DNA from: Paramecium pentaurelia
Taxonomy: Eukaryota; Ciliophora; Oligohymenophorea; Peniculida; Parameciidae
NCBI GenBank assembly: GCA_905183005.1
Contig: CAJJDO010000059.1
Coordinates: forward strand, 385,847-449,846
Length of the DNA: 64,000 bases
Reading direction: 5' to 3'
In this document: in pieces, positions 13,162-23,640 of the stretch
Layout of the letters: every line of letters starts with the position of its first letter
How positions within the stretch are numbered: the first letter of the stretch is position 1
The notes under the pieces: generated by a model
The model's input: the letters and a program-made list of their open reading frames with translations, nothing else
What the model was told of the DNA's origin: nothing
The model's database searches: none
Position numbers and translations under genes: made by a program

Positions 13162-14869
13162 ATGTCTAACGAAATTATTTTAGAAACAGTACGTGAATTA
13201 CTTCCAGATATTGAAAAAGAGATACGAGAACAAGTTAATTAAGAATTACAAATTGAATATTAATATAAATTTCAATAAGAAATAGATTCATTAACCTAAT
13301 TTAATGAAGAATAATTAAGAGCTGAATTGGAATAACAAATTAGAATAGACTATGAATAATAGAAGGAATAGTTGGCATAAGATGTAATACGTGAATTTGA
13401 TGATTCACTTCAAAGAGGTTAATTAGAGCAATAATTAAGATTCAAAATATAGGAGGAGCTGGAAGAGTAAATAAATGAAGAAGTTTAAAAAAAATCAAAA
13501 TAACTTAAATTATAATATAAGAAAAGGCTTGAATAAGAAAAAAATCAGTTGTAAAAGGATTTTGAGTTAGAATGGAAACAAAGAGTTGATGCAGAGAAAA
13601 AAAGATTAGAAAGAGAAAAGAGTGAAATTGCAAGATTGAAATCAGTTGAGTATGTTAAACTTAAAAAATTGTAAGATGAATAAAAAAAGCATAGTCAATT
13701 ATTAAAAGATCAAGAAACAAAATATTAAGATATTATGAAATCACTTCAAAAATAAATCTAAGAACTTACTTAATAATTAGAATTAGCCTTATAAGATTAA
13801 ATAACTAAAGAGAAATTACAAAATTAGTAAGAAAACTTTGATAGCTTAAACTAAGATAAATATATAAATATACCACTTTCAAAATAAGATCATATTTATG
13901 AACAAAAAACAAATCCTATTTATTAACATAAGTAAATCACTGAAGAGGAATCATAAGAATCATAATAAACTTCAATTAATTTTAATAATCATAAGTAACA
14001 ATAGAATTTAAAAAAAAATTAGTAAGAATAACAAAATTAAAAAAAATTAAAGAATCCAAAAAAGAAATAGCGTACATAATATGAAAATTAATTAGAAAAA
14101 GGTATAAAATAATAAAAAGGTAATGTGGAAATATCAAAACCTTAATTTTGGGAATAAGAAAATAATTAAAGACAAATGAATAGAATAGATACAATTATCA
14201 AAGAATATGATGAAATTCCAGTTTAAAAAGAACAATTTATGAGCTATAATAGTCTATTTAAAGAAAATGATCTTGATAATACAAAAAATAAATAAATGAA
14301 ATAACTAAGATAAAAAATTGCAGAAGATCAAGAACAAGATTAAAGACTTCAAACAAAATATTTGGGAATTTAAATTAACATTATGAATGATTTTATTGTT
14401 GATTATGTTGGTAAGATATTTAATATTTTTATTAGAATATCCTGAATATCATTAAGTTAAAATGTTACTTTAAGATATCATTTAATTATTTAATTAATGG
14501 ATGATTAGTTATTAAGAAAGAATTGAATTTTTTAAAAGAATTAAAGAGTTAGCAAATTCAAATTTTAGAGATATTATTCCATTTTTACAAACATAAATTC
14601 ACAAATTTAAACTTATTTAAAATTATTATTCTGACTTTCAAAAACGATTCAATCTTAAGAATTAGATTATGGCCAATTATAGTTAATTTAATAAATGCAA
14701 ATAAATATTTGAATAAATTAATTAATTAAATTTAAAATCTATTAATTTATCAGTTTTAGGATGTGACTTTTAAGAATTAATATAACTTGATTTATGGGAA
14801 AAAGACTTTTTAGAAAGAGAAGAACTAAAATCTTAAATATTATGTAAAATATAATCGAAATTAATATGA
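13162..14869 (+). CDS. Gln-rich coiled-coil protein, unassigned
   Basis: A 560-residue protein after removal of one 25-nt intron (14411-14435). The start MSNEIILETVRELLPDIEKE is followed by hundreds of residues of Glu/Gln/Lys-rich heptads (coiled coil, about residues 15-300), a low-complexity Asn/Gln/Lys middle (about 300-400) and a more globular helical C-terminal part after the intron. Almost all glutamines use TAA or TAG. No catalytic motif is visible. Long coiled coils of this kind in ciliates are often cytoskeletal, basal-body or ciliary, but that is only a guess here. It is divergent from PAS gene C, with 24 bp between start codons. Its stop is 13 bp from the stop of the converging beta-adaptin gene. 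Confidence 0.8.
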
Positions 14870-14882
14870 TTTTATTTTTGTA

Positions 14883-15682
14883 TCAATTTATTGTTAAAAT
14901 AAACCCTATAGCTTAATATATTAATGGAATTAATGTTGGATGAGGAGCTTATATTTATAAATTTATGGCATTTGGAATATGAATGACATTGATTAAGATT
15001 GCCATGCCATTAATTAATCCAATAGAGTATGATAATAATTCCACTCCTTTTTCATCTTTCCTTATTCCAACTAAATATAAATAATTTCTCTCTAATTTTT
15101 CTCTCATCTAATAATAATACTACTTAGTTACTTATTGATAATCTATTTATAATTAAAGAACTTCTGTTTTTCTTGCACAATTTTAAATTGAACTCAATTC
15201 AACAAATTTTTGCTAAGTAATTTAACCATTTGTGCTCTATATTACTAGGAATAAAGTACAAATAACACACTGAGTGACATAGGAATAAAAAAATAAAACA
15301 CATCTAAATTAGTTTTTAGTGCAACCTATATCCTATAAGGCATTTAAGGAGCATCTTAACAAACAGGTCCATTAGTGTTTATAAAGATTTAAGTAATCAA
15401 GCTTTATCCTGGTGAGATAGGAGGACTAGAAATATCAATAGAATCAGGTTATAGTTTAAATGGATTATTGTTAAATTTAATTCCGAATTCCTAAATATCT
15501 TTTTTTGAATACTTAAAATGATTTATCTTAGGTTTTATTGGAAAATTTTAATTATAGAATAATCTTATCTCCATTTTTTTAGAAAGCGGCTTCAATTTAA
15601 AGTCCAACTATTTTACTTTATGCTCCTGGAGTATTGGAATTAAGAACTTCAGAAAATGGTATTTTAATATTTAATTATTATG

Positions 15683-15762
<80 letters not shown>

Positions 15763-17882
15763 GGTTATGAATCATCTAAGTCCAATAAATCTACTTTTTA
15801 TTAAACTTATTAAATTTATGATTATGTATTAGTTTATTATGATATTTATGATGAGGTTTCATAATTTCCATCATAGATATTAGATTATGGACCTGCTTAT
15901 TAATCACTCTAATCTTCTGGTCTTCCATACATTAGTTATTCACCATCATATACTTCTTCTGCTTTGTCTAACATTTTTGAATTTAACACATCTCTTAATT
16001 TTTTAACAAAGCTTTCTGGCTTTTTTGTATACACTGAACTAAGATTTCCAATATTTTCAATCAATTTATCTAAGAGTTCATTTTCAAGTGTATAACTAGC
16101 ATCAGAAATAGTAGGTCTTTCTGAGAATACAATCTTTTTTGCTAATTCTGGATCAGTGGATAGCATTCTCCAATAAATATATGCTCTATCTCTCACATCA
16201 GGATTTTCACATTCCATAGTAGCTACCTTTAATAAATTATGAATTATTTCTTTTCCATCTACTGGTCTTTGTAAAAACAATTTCATAACTGCAACCAATA
16301 TTTAATTTTATACATTAGCTGGTTCATCTTTGAAACTAAATTATTCAATTTAAAATTTACTTCTCAATAAAATTAGACAATAAATCATCAGCATTTTCAA
16401 TAGTATCTACATATTCACCAATGATCCATATCATAGATGCTTTTGCCTCTGGATCCTCTAAGCTTTTTAGATTATCACATAGATCTTTTAATATCATTTC
16501 ATATTTGCGTGGATATTTCCTGAATATATCTCTAATAACAATGATACATTCCATCACAACATAATTTACCTTAGTTTTCAAACACTCCCATAAAGCAGTA
16601 ACACATTTTTCTGCAGCCTTTTCCAATTTAATTGCACATCTACCTATTGTTCTTACTGATTTTCTAACAAATTCTACATCTACTTCTTGTGTATATTCTT
16701 TTAGTTCATGTAGAATCTATTGAATATTATCTTAATTAGCTATTTTTGATAAAACTTCAAGTTTCTATAATTTTATATAGATGGGATCATTAAAATTGCA
16801 AAAGAATACTTTAATTTCTTTTTCAATAATAATAGGCCTCTTCTAAATGATTAAATTAATATTTTTAAGAGCCACATATTAGATTTCTGGTTCTTTGCCT
16901 AAACTAAGTAAAGAAATTAATGGAGCAGTCATTTTAAGAGCATTTTATCTAATGATTTCTGGATTTTAAAGATAATCAAGGAATTTCATCATAATTTTAC
17001 AAGCTGACAAAACAACTCCTGGATTATTGTGATTCAATCTTGGACTTACTCTTTCCAAGATTCTATTAATATTAGATATTTGTATTACGCTTCTGCTTCT
17101 TTTCCATCCTCTGGAATATAGAGTGCTAAAGCATCAAGACAATAAATAACACCCCATTCATTACATTCATTCATAGCTGTCAATATTTTTTAGATTGTCT
17201 ATGCATTTAATTGGAGCATAGTAGTTCCTTTGGATTCTTAAACGATTAGTAAAGCGCATACAGCATTTGCAACAACCATAGCATTACCATCATTAAGTAA
17301 ATTTTCTAATAGTTTTAAAAGTCCTTATTCTTCTATTAATTCTGGAGAAACATCAAATAATTTTGAAATGCAAATTGCAGCAGTTTTTCTGACATAGGAA
17401 TCTTCATCCTATAAAAAAATGTGAAAATCATTTACTTTAATTGATTCTTTTAATGGATCCAATAAATATTCTGTAATTTACTTAACTCTAATACATCCCA
17501 TAGTTCTAATAGCTAATGCTCTTAAAAATGGATTAGTTTTATCTCTGGCATCTTTTCTAAAACTATTGATAGCCATAATAGCAAGATCAGGCATGATTTT
17601 TGCATAATTGATAATATACAAATAGACTAATTTTTTAAGTTCTAAATTTGCAGTTTCCATATTTTTAGCAACATCAGGAAAGAGCATACTAACATCTTTA
17701 CCTCTAGTCATAGCATCAATAATCTATAAATTTTAAATTAAATTATTCACTTTTCTAATTGCATCTCTCTTTGATTCAATTTTATTTTAATTTAAAGCAT
17801 CTTACAACTCTTTAACTTCTTTACCATAACGTGATCTAGAGCTTCTAGAATTACTAGAAGCTGATGTTGAGGTTCTACTCAT
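14883..17882 (-). CDS. Beta-adaptin, AP-1/AP-2 clathrin adaptor large subunit
   Basis: A 950-residue large subunit of a clathrin adaptor complex, acting at the trans-Golgi or plasma membrane. Six introns of 22, 23, 24, 25, 26 and 27 nt give an exact multiple of three. The N-terminal trunk (to about residue 600) is the HEAT-like adaptin solenoid, with recognisable family segments such as NPFLRALAIRTMGCIRV and AKASMIWIIGEY. The hinge has a type I clathrin box, LLDLD (near 15785), then 26 consecutive glutamines all encoded by TAA. The C-terminal ear follows (about 15670-14883), with the family stretch NLDVFYFFIPM and the end IYQAIGFILTIN. The ear was missed by simple ORFs because three introns interrupt it. 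It could be AP-1 or AP-2; ciliates may use one beta for both. Confidence in the family is very high. Confidence 0.95.
15684..15761 (-). repeat. (TAA)26 microsatellite encoding polyglutamine
   Basis: A perfect run of 26 TTA triplets on the plus strand, read on the minus strand as 26 TAA codons, all glutamine under the ciliate code. It lies in frame in the beta-adaptin hinge between the clathrin box and the ear domain, bounded by CCA and TCA codons. Confidence 0.95.
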
Positions 17883-17920
17883 ATATATTATTTTAATTTA
17901 AATATAATTTAATATTGGTT

Positions 17921-18576
17921 TCATCTTGTAAAAAAGTTTCCTTTATTATTTCTTGAATATCCTGGATTGGTACTTTTTGAATGATAATCATTAATTATGT
18001 ATGGTAATTTCCCAACACCTGGAAGATTTGAACTAAATGAGAAATTACAAATTACTGATTAGCTTCATATTTCTTGAGTACTTTTAATCTCTTCAAACTT
18101 TGTACTTACTTTATTATTTCAGGTTTCTTTAAAAATATATCACTATCTCTTATTAAATCTTCAATTATATGATTCTAAATGGTTGTTTTAGGTATAGAAC
18201 TAGTTCTTTCATCAAATAGTAAACTTTCCTTAAATTATTTTGAGCTCATGATTTTCTTCAATTAGGGTTCAGTTTTTTATTTGATTAAAGGCAGAATTTC
18301 TTTCTTGACCTCTTAAGGAATAATTTCTTATTGTATTTAAACTTATTTTTCTTCTTCATATATAGGTTGAGGTAATCTTTATGTTTTATGTCCCCAAAAT
18401 CGATCAATCATAGATTTATGTGGGATTTATTTATCTTTTTCAATCAAATCTATAACTCTAGTAGAATCTTATGTTAAGCGAACAAAATATTTATTATTGA
18501 TTGGTAAATGATCATCTCTATAACGTGTAGTATTTGGAATTATCTAATGAAACAATTTATAGTTTTTAGATGACAT
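17921..18576 (-). CDS. Small conserved-looking protein with a cilium-type C-terminus
   Basis: A 210-residue protein after removal of one 23-nt intron near the 3' end, starting MSSKNYKLFHQIIPNTTRYR. The middle is charged and helical. The spliced C-terminus reads GKLPYIINDYHSKSTNPGYS and then RNNKGNFFTR. Asn-Pro-Gly-Tyr-Ser/Ala-Arg tails of this kind occur in small microtubule-associated proteins of cilia; this resemblance is from memory of the motif style, not an established homology. The gene has no signal peptide or membrane helix. Its start is only 24 bp from the start of the divergent gene at 18601, and its stop is 38 bp upstream of the beta-adaptin start on the same strand. Confidence 0.7.
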
Positions 18577-18600
18577 TGTTTATTAATTAAATAAATTTTG
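18577..18600. promoter_or_regulatory. 24-bp divergent intergenic region (small ciliary-type gene / GET2-like gene)
   Basis: A second divergent pair with exactly 24 bp between start codons, of which 22 are A/T. Both start codons are supported by plausible N-termini. Confidence 0.55.
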
Positions 18601-19134
18601 ATGGATTAAATTTCAGAAAGACGTAGATAGAAAATTGAGTCAAGAATGAGTGATTAAGATTTAAAAGAAGCTCAATAAATGGAATAGACAGAAACTTAAG
18701 AAAGTCAATATAAACTAATCTAATAAATCAAAGCTAAATAATCTTAATATAATAAAGGAACTATTTATGTTGCAATATTGGTGTCTGTCATTACAGCATT
18801 GTTTTAATTGTTAGGTATAATTATATTATATATATGTAGGTTCAAAACCATAACTAGGATAAATATGGATTACTGCTTAGATGATTTTACTTATCATTCA
18901 TTACTAATAAACTAAAAAATTAGATAAGAAATGTAATTGTTTTAGATTTATTATTTAGTGAATAATGATGAATTATCATCAACATTAAGATAATTAGTAG
19001 GAAGCAATTAATTTATTTTAAGTATTCTTAAATATCTTTAAATGGCTATGACATTTTTTAGCTATTTCAAGAATGTTGTAATTGGATTGGCAATTTCATA
19101 AGTTGTGTTTATATTAATTGTTTCGATAATGTGA
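18601..19134 (+). CDS. Candidate GET2/CAML-like ER membrane protein
   Basis: A 160-residue protein after removal of two introns (25 and 26 nt). The N-terminus, MDQISERRRQKIESRMSDQD, is a cytosolic, strongly basic helix, followed by a Gln-rich linker and three hydrophobic segments (about residues 54-72, 79-95 and 130-160). GET2 in yeast and CAML in animals have this layout: an N-terminal Arg-rich motif that binds the GET3 ATPase, a variable linker and three C-terminal membrane helices forming the tail-anchored-protein receptor with GET1/WRB. The length is short compared with yeast GET2. Because the two introns sum to a multiple of three, the unspliced frame is also open, with different residues between them; the spliced version makes cleaner hydrophobic segments. 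Assignment is tentative. Confidence 0.5.
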
Positions 19135-19366
19135 TTATTAAATTCCAAAATCGATTCAAATATTAAACTATATTTACTTTAAATTATTAAGTATTCTAGA
19201 AATTATCATAATTTATCTAATTCTTTCTATTCTTATTACTTAAATGGATATATCATATTACTTTAATTTAAAAATATACAATAACCTAAATTCATAATTG
19301 AATCCAAAACTTTGGATGTTATGAGATTTTTAATAATGGTTTATGTTTATTATAGATCATATTATT

Positions 19367-19700
19367 TCAATGGAATATGAAACCGTGTTCATTGCCTTTG
19401 AGTGCATGCTATATTTTAGGTTAAACACATGCTTCAACACATGTCACCAAATCTCTATATGGATACATCTATTTAGAGAATATAAGTTTAATGTACACAA
19501 TTCTTCTCAGGATCAGCATTTTTCAATGATAGGAATGCTTTTACACATCTGTCGTATTTATCATCATACCATTTACATTATGGTCTGCAATATTAAATTA
19601 ATAAATCTTTTGGATCTTTTCCTTATTCCAACATAGTCTTTATAGCAGATGGGTAATTATCATTAATTTTACCTTCTCCGAAATTCACTTAATTAGACAT
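19367..19700 (-). CDS. QCR6: Cytochrome bc1 complex hinge protein (QCR6/UQCRH)
   Basis: A 101-residue protein after removal of one 28-nt intron. The hinge subunit of mitochondrial complex III sits beside cytochrome c1 and helps cytochrome c docking. The C-terminal two thirds contain the diagnostic pattern of paired cysteines: CRPQCKWYDDKYDRCVKAF, then KNC just before the intron, then YPYRDLVTCVEACVQPKIQH and a short tail. These match the helical hairpin of UQCRH, held by two disulfides. Unlike animal and fungal hinge proteins there is no long acidic N-terminal stretch; the start MSNQVNFGEGKINDNYPSAI is neutral. It follows the DnaJ gene by 65 bp on the same strand. Confidence 0.85.
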
Positions 19701-19765
19701 TTTTTCTAAAAAAATTAATTTAATTAATATCTTTTTTTCTTATTATATATAATTAAAATTTTATC

Positions 19766-20663
19766 TCAATATACAAACCTAGTTGATATTTCTAAATAAT
19801 CCATTTGATCTGCTACTTTATAAAGAAAATCTAAATCCTCTTTAAAATCTTTATCTATTTCTTATCTTCTTGCTAAAGCTGAATAAAAGAATGGTAAAGA
19901 AAGTCCAATAAAAATGAAGAAAATAGTCTAAAAATAATAATATAAATAATATTACATTAGCAATACGCTTTTACATTTATCTTTTTAATTATCTCATCTC
20001 TTCAGTATCATTCTTTTTTTATTCCCATTATTAATTTATACCTTTAATATATTCCTTAACTTATTAGGCATACCCAATCTAATGTGCTTAAAAAAAGAAA
20101 ATCTTCCATTTATTCTCTTTAGCAATAATGAATTCATCTTAAGCCTTATGTTCTTTTGTCATTTGTCTAGCAACAACATTTTCATAAACTTTGACTTCTT
20201 CTGGATTAATTTTTAAAGGTTCCTACATAAATTTCCTAAATTCTTCTTCAACAGTCTTTTCCTCAGTTGCTTCCTTATATTCCTTTTTTGTGAAAGTAAA
20301 ATTAATTCCATCTTTAGTTTATTTTGCTGTGTATTCATTCTTCTATGTAGTTTCTTCAGATTCACTACTTTCAGATCTTTCTTAATTTGCAAATGCTCTT
20401 TCCTTAAAAATTGTTTGATCATATGATTGTCTTTTTTCTGGAGTTTTAAGTGTATTATAAGCTTCCTAAATGAGTTTGAATCTAAAAATGATTATTAAAT
20501 TTCACCTATTGGTATCATTTCCCTTATAAATATCAGGATGATAGATTTTGGCCAATTTTAGATAGTTTTATTTGATCTGTTTCTAGGTGCATGTTGCATT
20601 GAGTTCAAGAATAGTGTAATAGTTTATTTATTATGTACTAAACCTATATATAATTTTTATCAT
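19766..20663 (-). CDS. Membrane-anchored DnaJ (Hsp40), probably mitochondrial
   Basis: A 281-residue J-protein after removal of two introns (24 and 28 nt). The J domain is near the N-terminus (about residues 14-75): YYTILELNATCTQKQIKQNY, then KIYHPDIYKG with the essential HPD, then EAYNTLKTPEKRQSYDQ. A charged linker follows, then one hydrophobic segment, TIFFIFIGLSLPFFYSAL (about residues 225-245), and a short tail. The first residues, MIKIIYRFSTQQ, resemble a mitochondrial presequence (Arg-Phe-Ser), which also supports this start codon. J-proteins stimulate Hsp70 ATPase. The ATG overlaps the TGA of the upstream EF-hand gene in an ATGA arrangement. Confidence 0.85.
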
Positions 20664-21347
20664 AATTATCTTTAACTTTTCACTATCTGTGTATAAAATC
20701 TTATAAAATCTTCCTATGTAATTTCTTATCCATTGGCAGATATTACTTTCATAATTTCATTTAAGTCTTCCTCTTTAAGATGATAGTGATCCAACTCTTA
20801 AGCCAGTTTCTTTAAATCTTCTAAAGTGATTGTCCCTTTTGCAGTCAATGTTGTAAATAATTGTTTTAATTATTCCTCTTATTGTGCTTCCCCCTATATA
20901 GATTTGCCATTATATATACAATGCTTTATAAATAGAGCTTCAAGAAATTGATAAAATTTAAATCTTCATCAATAAGAATCATTTTTGATAATACATTTTA
21001 AAATAGAGTGGACTCTTCATTAACTCTCAAGAGTGTATTTTAAGCTTCAACATCTTTAGTCTTCATATCATATAAAATCATACTCTTATTGTAAATGTAC
21101 GTTGACTTGCAAATAAAAGAAATAAATCTAACATTTAGTTGACTTAGCTTTCTGATAATCTTTGTAAATCCTTCTCCTTTTTCCAGTTTTTTACTTGATC
21201 ATCCCTATATTTTTATAGTTCTATTTATAATTCATAATATCATATACCCTAAGGAGTTGCTTTCTTATAAATTAACATTTAATAAAAAAAATATGTAATT
21301 TTTGTATTACTCTTAAAATACTTATGATTAAATTTGAAATCTGTCAT
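20660..21347 (-). CDS. EF-hand-fold protein (calmodulin-like helices), degenerate calcium sites
   Basis: A 212-residue protein after removal of two introns (23 and 26 nt) with an exact multiple of three. The C-terminal region, QLFTTLTAKGTITLEDLKKL and then AQELDHYHLKEEDLNEIMKV, has the helix-loop-helix pattern of centrin/calmodulin relatives. The loops (TAKGTITLED, SANGQEITQED) lack most acidic calcium ligands, so the hands may not bind calcium. The start at 21347 (MTDFKFNHKYFK) is the furthest in-frame ATG; a second in-frame ATG lies at 21278. The 5' side faces the CCDC42-like gene across 79 bp. The stop codon overlaps the start of the DnaJ gene downstream. Confidence 0.75.
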
Positions 21348-21426
21348 CAAATCAAATTAACGAATACTTAGAATTCAATAAATAAAGAGAACTTAATTTA
21401 CTTAATATATTATTATTATTATTTTA

Positions 21427-22493
21427 ATGAATAAATAGGACAAGAGAAAATTGCCTAACCATTTGTAATATGATACTGTTAGTCCTGCAACTAAATTATT
21501 AGAAAAAAGAAGGAAAATGTATGAAGTTCATGAGGCTTTCGAAGCATAGAGAGAAGAATTTAAAAAGTGATTATTACAAATAGGATATAGATAAGAAGAC
21601 AAGTTTAAACAAGAGGAAGAGAAGATTCGTTCAAAAGACATGGAAATACAAGAATCTTTGATCAAGTTTTGCAAGTTTTTATAAGATAATGAGGCAAAAA
21701 AAAAAAGAGCAGAAGGCAGACTTGAAGAAGAGAAACGATAAAAATAGTAAAAGGAAAAAGAAATATAAGAATTGAATGGTCTATTATAGGATTTAACAAA
21801 GAAATAATAGAGACTTGAAAAGAAGGGTATGTGTACGTTTATATCAAAACAGTTACCTCAATGAAAAAATATGAAGAATATTTAGATAGTGTAGCAAAAC
21901 AATATCCAGAGTAATATCATGATATGTCATCAATTTTAGAAAGACATAGTACATTATCAAGTTAAAATACAAAATTGGTTGAGGAGCATTCATCTATGGA
22001 AAAAGAATATGAAAAATTAAAATATGAATCAACTTAATATGAAAAGGATAAAAATCATGAAATTTTACAATTAAATAATGATATTAAGGAATTGTAAAAG
22101 AAATTAGAAGAAAAAATATCAGAAAGAAATTAATTATAATAAATAGTTGAAGCATCAGCAAATGAAGCATCATCAAAAAATTTAAGTTTAGGAAGAATTT
22201 TAATGGCCATTGATAATCTATTTAATAGATGTTAGGAAGGAACATAAAAGATTAAACATGAATTGGAAGAAACAAAATAAGAAAATAATAAAAAAGATGA
22301 AAAAAAATTAAAAAAGGAAGATAATAAAAAATAATAAAATAAAGATGAAGAGAAAGAAGAAGAAGAAGATAATTATGAAGTAAAGAGTTAATAAGCTATG
22401 TAAAAACTAAAAATAATTTCTTTATATTTGAATGATTATAAAAAAATTATTTTTGGATGTAAAGAGGATTATAAAAAAGCATAAAATAAATGA
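21427..22493 (+). CDS. CCDC42/CFAP73-family ciliary coiled-coil protein
   Basis: A 338-residue coiled-coil protein after removal of introns of 24 and 26 nt. The N-terminal part carries the family signature: SPATKLLEKRRKMYEVHEAF, EAQREEFKK, then DMEIQESLIKFCKFLQDNEA followed by KKKRAEGRLEEEKRQ. In Chlamydomonas CFAP73 (MIA2) forms the modifier-of-inner-arms complex with CFAP100 on axonemal doublets; CCDC42 is the mammalian relative needed for sperm flagella. The central part is further heptad repeat, and the C-terminus contains a Lys/Glu-rich low-complexity stretch. I cannot decide between the CFAP73 and CCDC42 branches from motifs alone. Confidence 0.85.
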
Positions 22494-22533
22494 AATTAAA
22501 TATATATATATATAAATATAACAAATGAATTAA

Positions 22534-23352
22534 TCAATCTAATTTTTTTGATACAGCAGATAAGAAATATTTTTTTTAAGATTATGACATAGGAAATCGT
22601 CTTGTAGAACGTGCAGTTTCTACAAGATTTATCATTTTATTAGGAGACATTATTTATTTTTATGGAGTTTCATATTCACTACAATCATCAAATTATACAT
22701 TTTTAGTTGTCATTAAATCATTAAATTCCTTTAGTAATAATTGCATTATACTTCTCATTTTGTTTAAATATTTTTATTTTTTTTATTTTACTTTTTATTT
22801 TTCATCTTATAGAATTTCAGTAGCTTTTGAATAATGTTTGTGAATTTTAGGAGCCTCTTAATAAAATTTAACTAATTAATTTAGTTCATTATGATTCAAA
22901 GTAGGCAATTCATTTTGAATAGTGAATTTGAATGGATTTAATTCATTGTTCATATTTTATTGAAATTAAGTACAATTATCTTGTACTTTTAACATATCAC
23001 TATCAATCTAACACTTTAAATCACCTTTAATAGATAAAAATCTTGATTTTATGCTATCAATGCAATTTTCTAATTCATAATCTATTTGACTATCCAAATC
23101 CTTTTAAGGAGAACTATTCACTTTTGTGAATTCAACTTAAGAAATAGATTCAATAGATTAACATATATGCTCCTTAAATTAAGTTGTTGTTTTTCTAATA
23201 TGTGTTATATGATCATCAAGAAAACAATCAGCACAACCTAAATAAATTTAATAAATACCTATTTTTTTAGGAACACTACAATTGGGATCTACACATATAT
23301 ATTTTAGTCTTTAACTATCGTGATTGGGATTTTAACATAGAGCAATATCCAT
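22534..23352 (-). CDS. B-box-like zinc-binding protein with coiled coil
   Basis: A single uninterrupted frame of 272 residues, start MDIALCQNPNHDSQRLKYIC. Residues 6 to about 47 have the spacing of a B-box zinc finger: Cys-x4-His, then CVDPNC, then YLGCADCFLDDHITH, giving enough Cys and His ligands for two zinc ions. The rest is helical and polar. Paramecium and related ciliates have many small B-box-first proteins of unknown function; no RING domain precedes it, so it is not a full TRIM protein. Stops of this gene and the CCDC42-like gene converge with 40 bp between. Its 5' region contains three CCAAT boxes and a GC-rich pocket. Confidence 0.75.
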
Positions 23353-23640
23353 TAATTTTAATATAATAAACACGCGCCAATATATTCGCGGTTATTATAT
23401 TCAAATTGAATATATTTTATCCAATCAAATAAAGTCCATTTTCATAGACTTATATTTTTTATCCAATAATGAATGAACTTTCAATATCCATAAATCTATT
23501 GATTTAAAAGATGTTCCTTAACTTAATCCTATTTAGAAACTCTTCTATATAAATAGGATTTATTTTAAGAGCCATAATGAAAATTAATTAAAATTATAAG
23601 TACTTTTAATCTATAAATTAAAATTACGATTTATCGATCA
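23353..23640. promoter_or_regulatory. Intergenic region with three CCAAT boxes and a CpG-rich pocket
   Basis: Upstream of the B-box gene. CCAAT occurs at 23377, 23421 and 23463, spaced 44 and 42 bp. The first lies in ACGCGCCAATATATTCGCGG (23372-23391), unusual in such AT-rich DNA; on the minus strand TTGGCGCG resembles an E2F-type site. A promoter role is inferred, not shown. Confidence 0.4.

Noticed and set aside
15650..15770. ATT/TTA microsatellite as non-coding spacer
   Set aside because: It is in frame within beta-adaptin, bounded by coding sequence that continues through the clathrin box on one side and the ear on the other.
19343..19636. 97-residue plus-strand ORF rich in His and Cys
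   Set aside because: Exact antisense shadow of the complex III hinge protein, which has a recognisable cysteine pattern on the minus strand.
20213..20422. Lys/Leu-rich minus-strand ORF
   Set aside because: Out-of-frame shadow of the DnaJ linker region.
20800..21000. Apparent frameshift in the EF-hand gene
   Set aside because: A 26-nt GT..AG intron joins the two frames and makes the total length a multiple of three.
22540..22850. Plus-strand open frame with hydrophobic stretches
   Set aside because: Antisense to the B-box gene, whose minus-strand frame is uninterrupted from ATG to TGA; the plus frame has no in-frame start.
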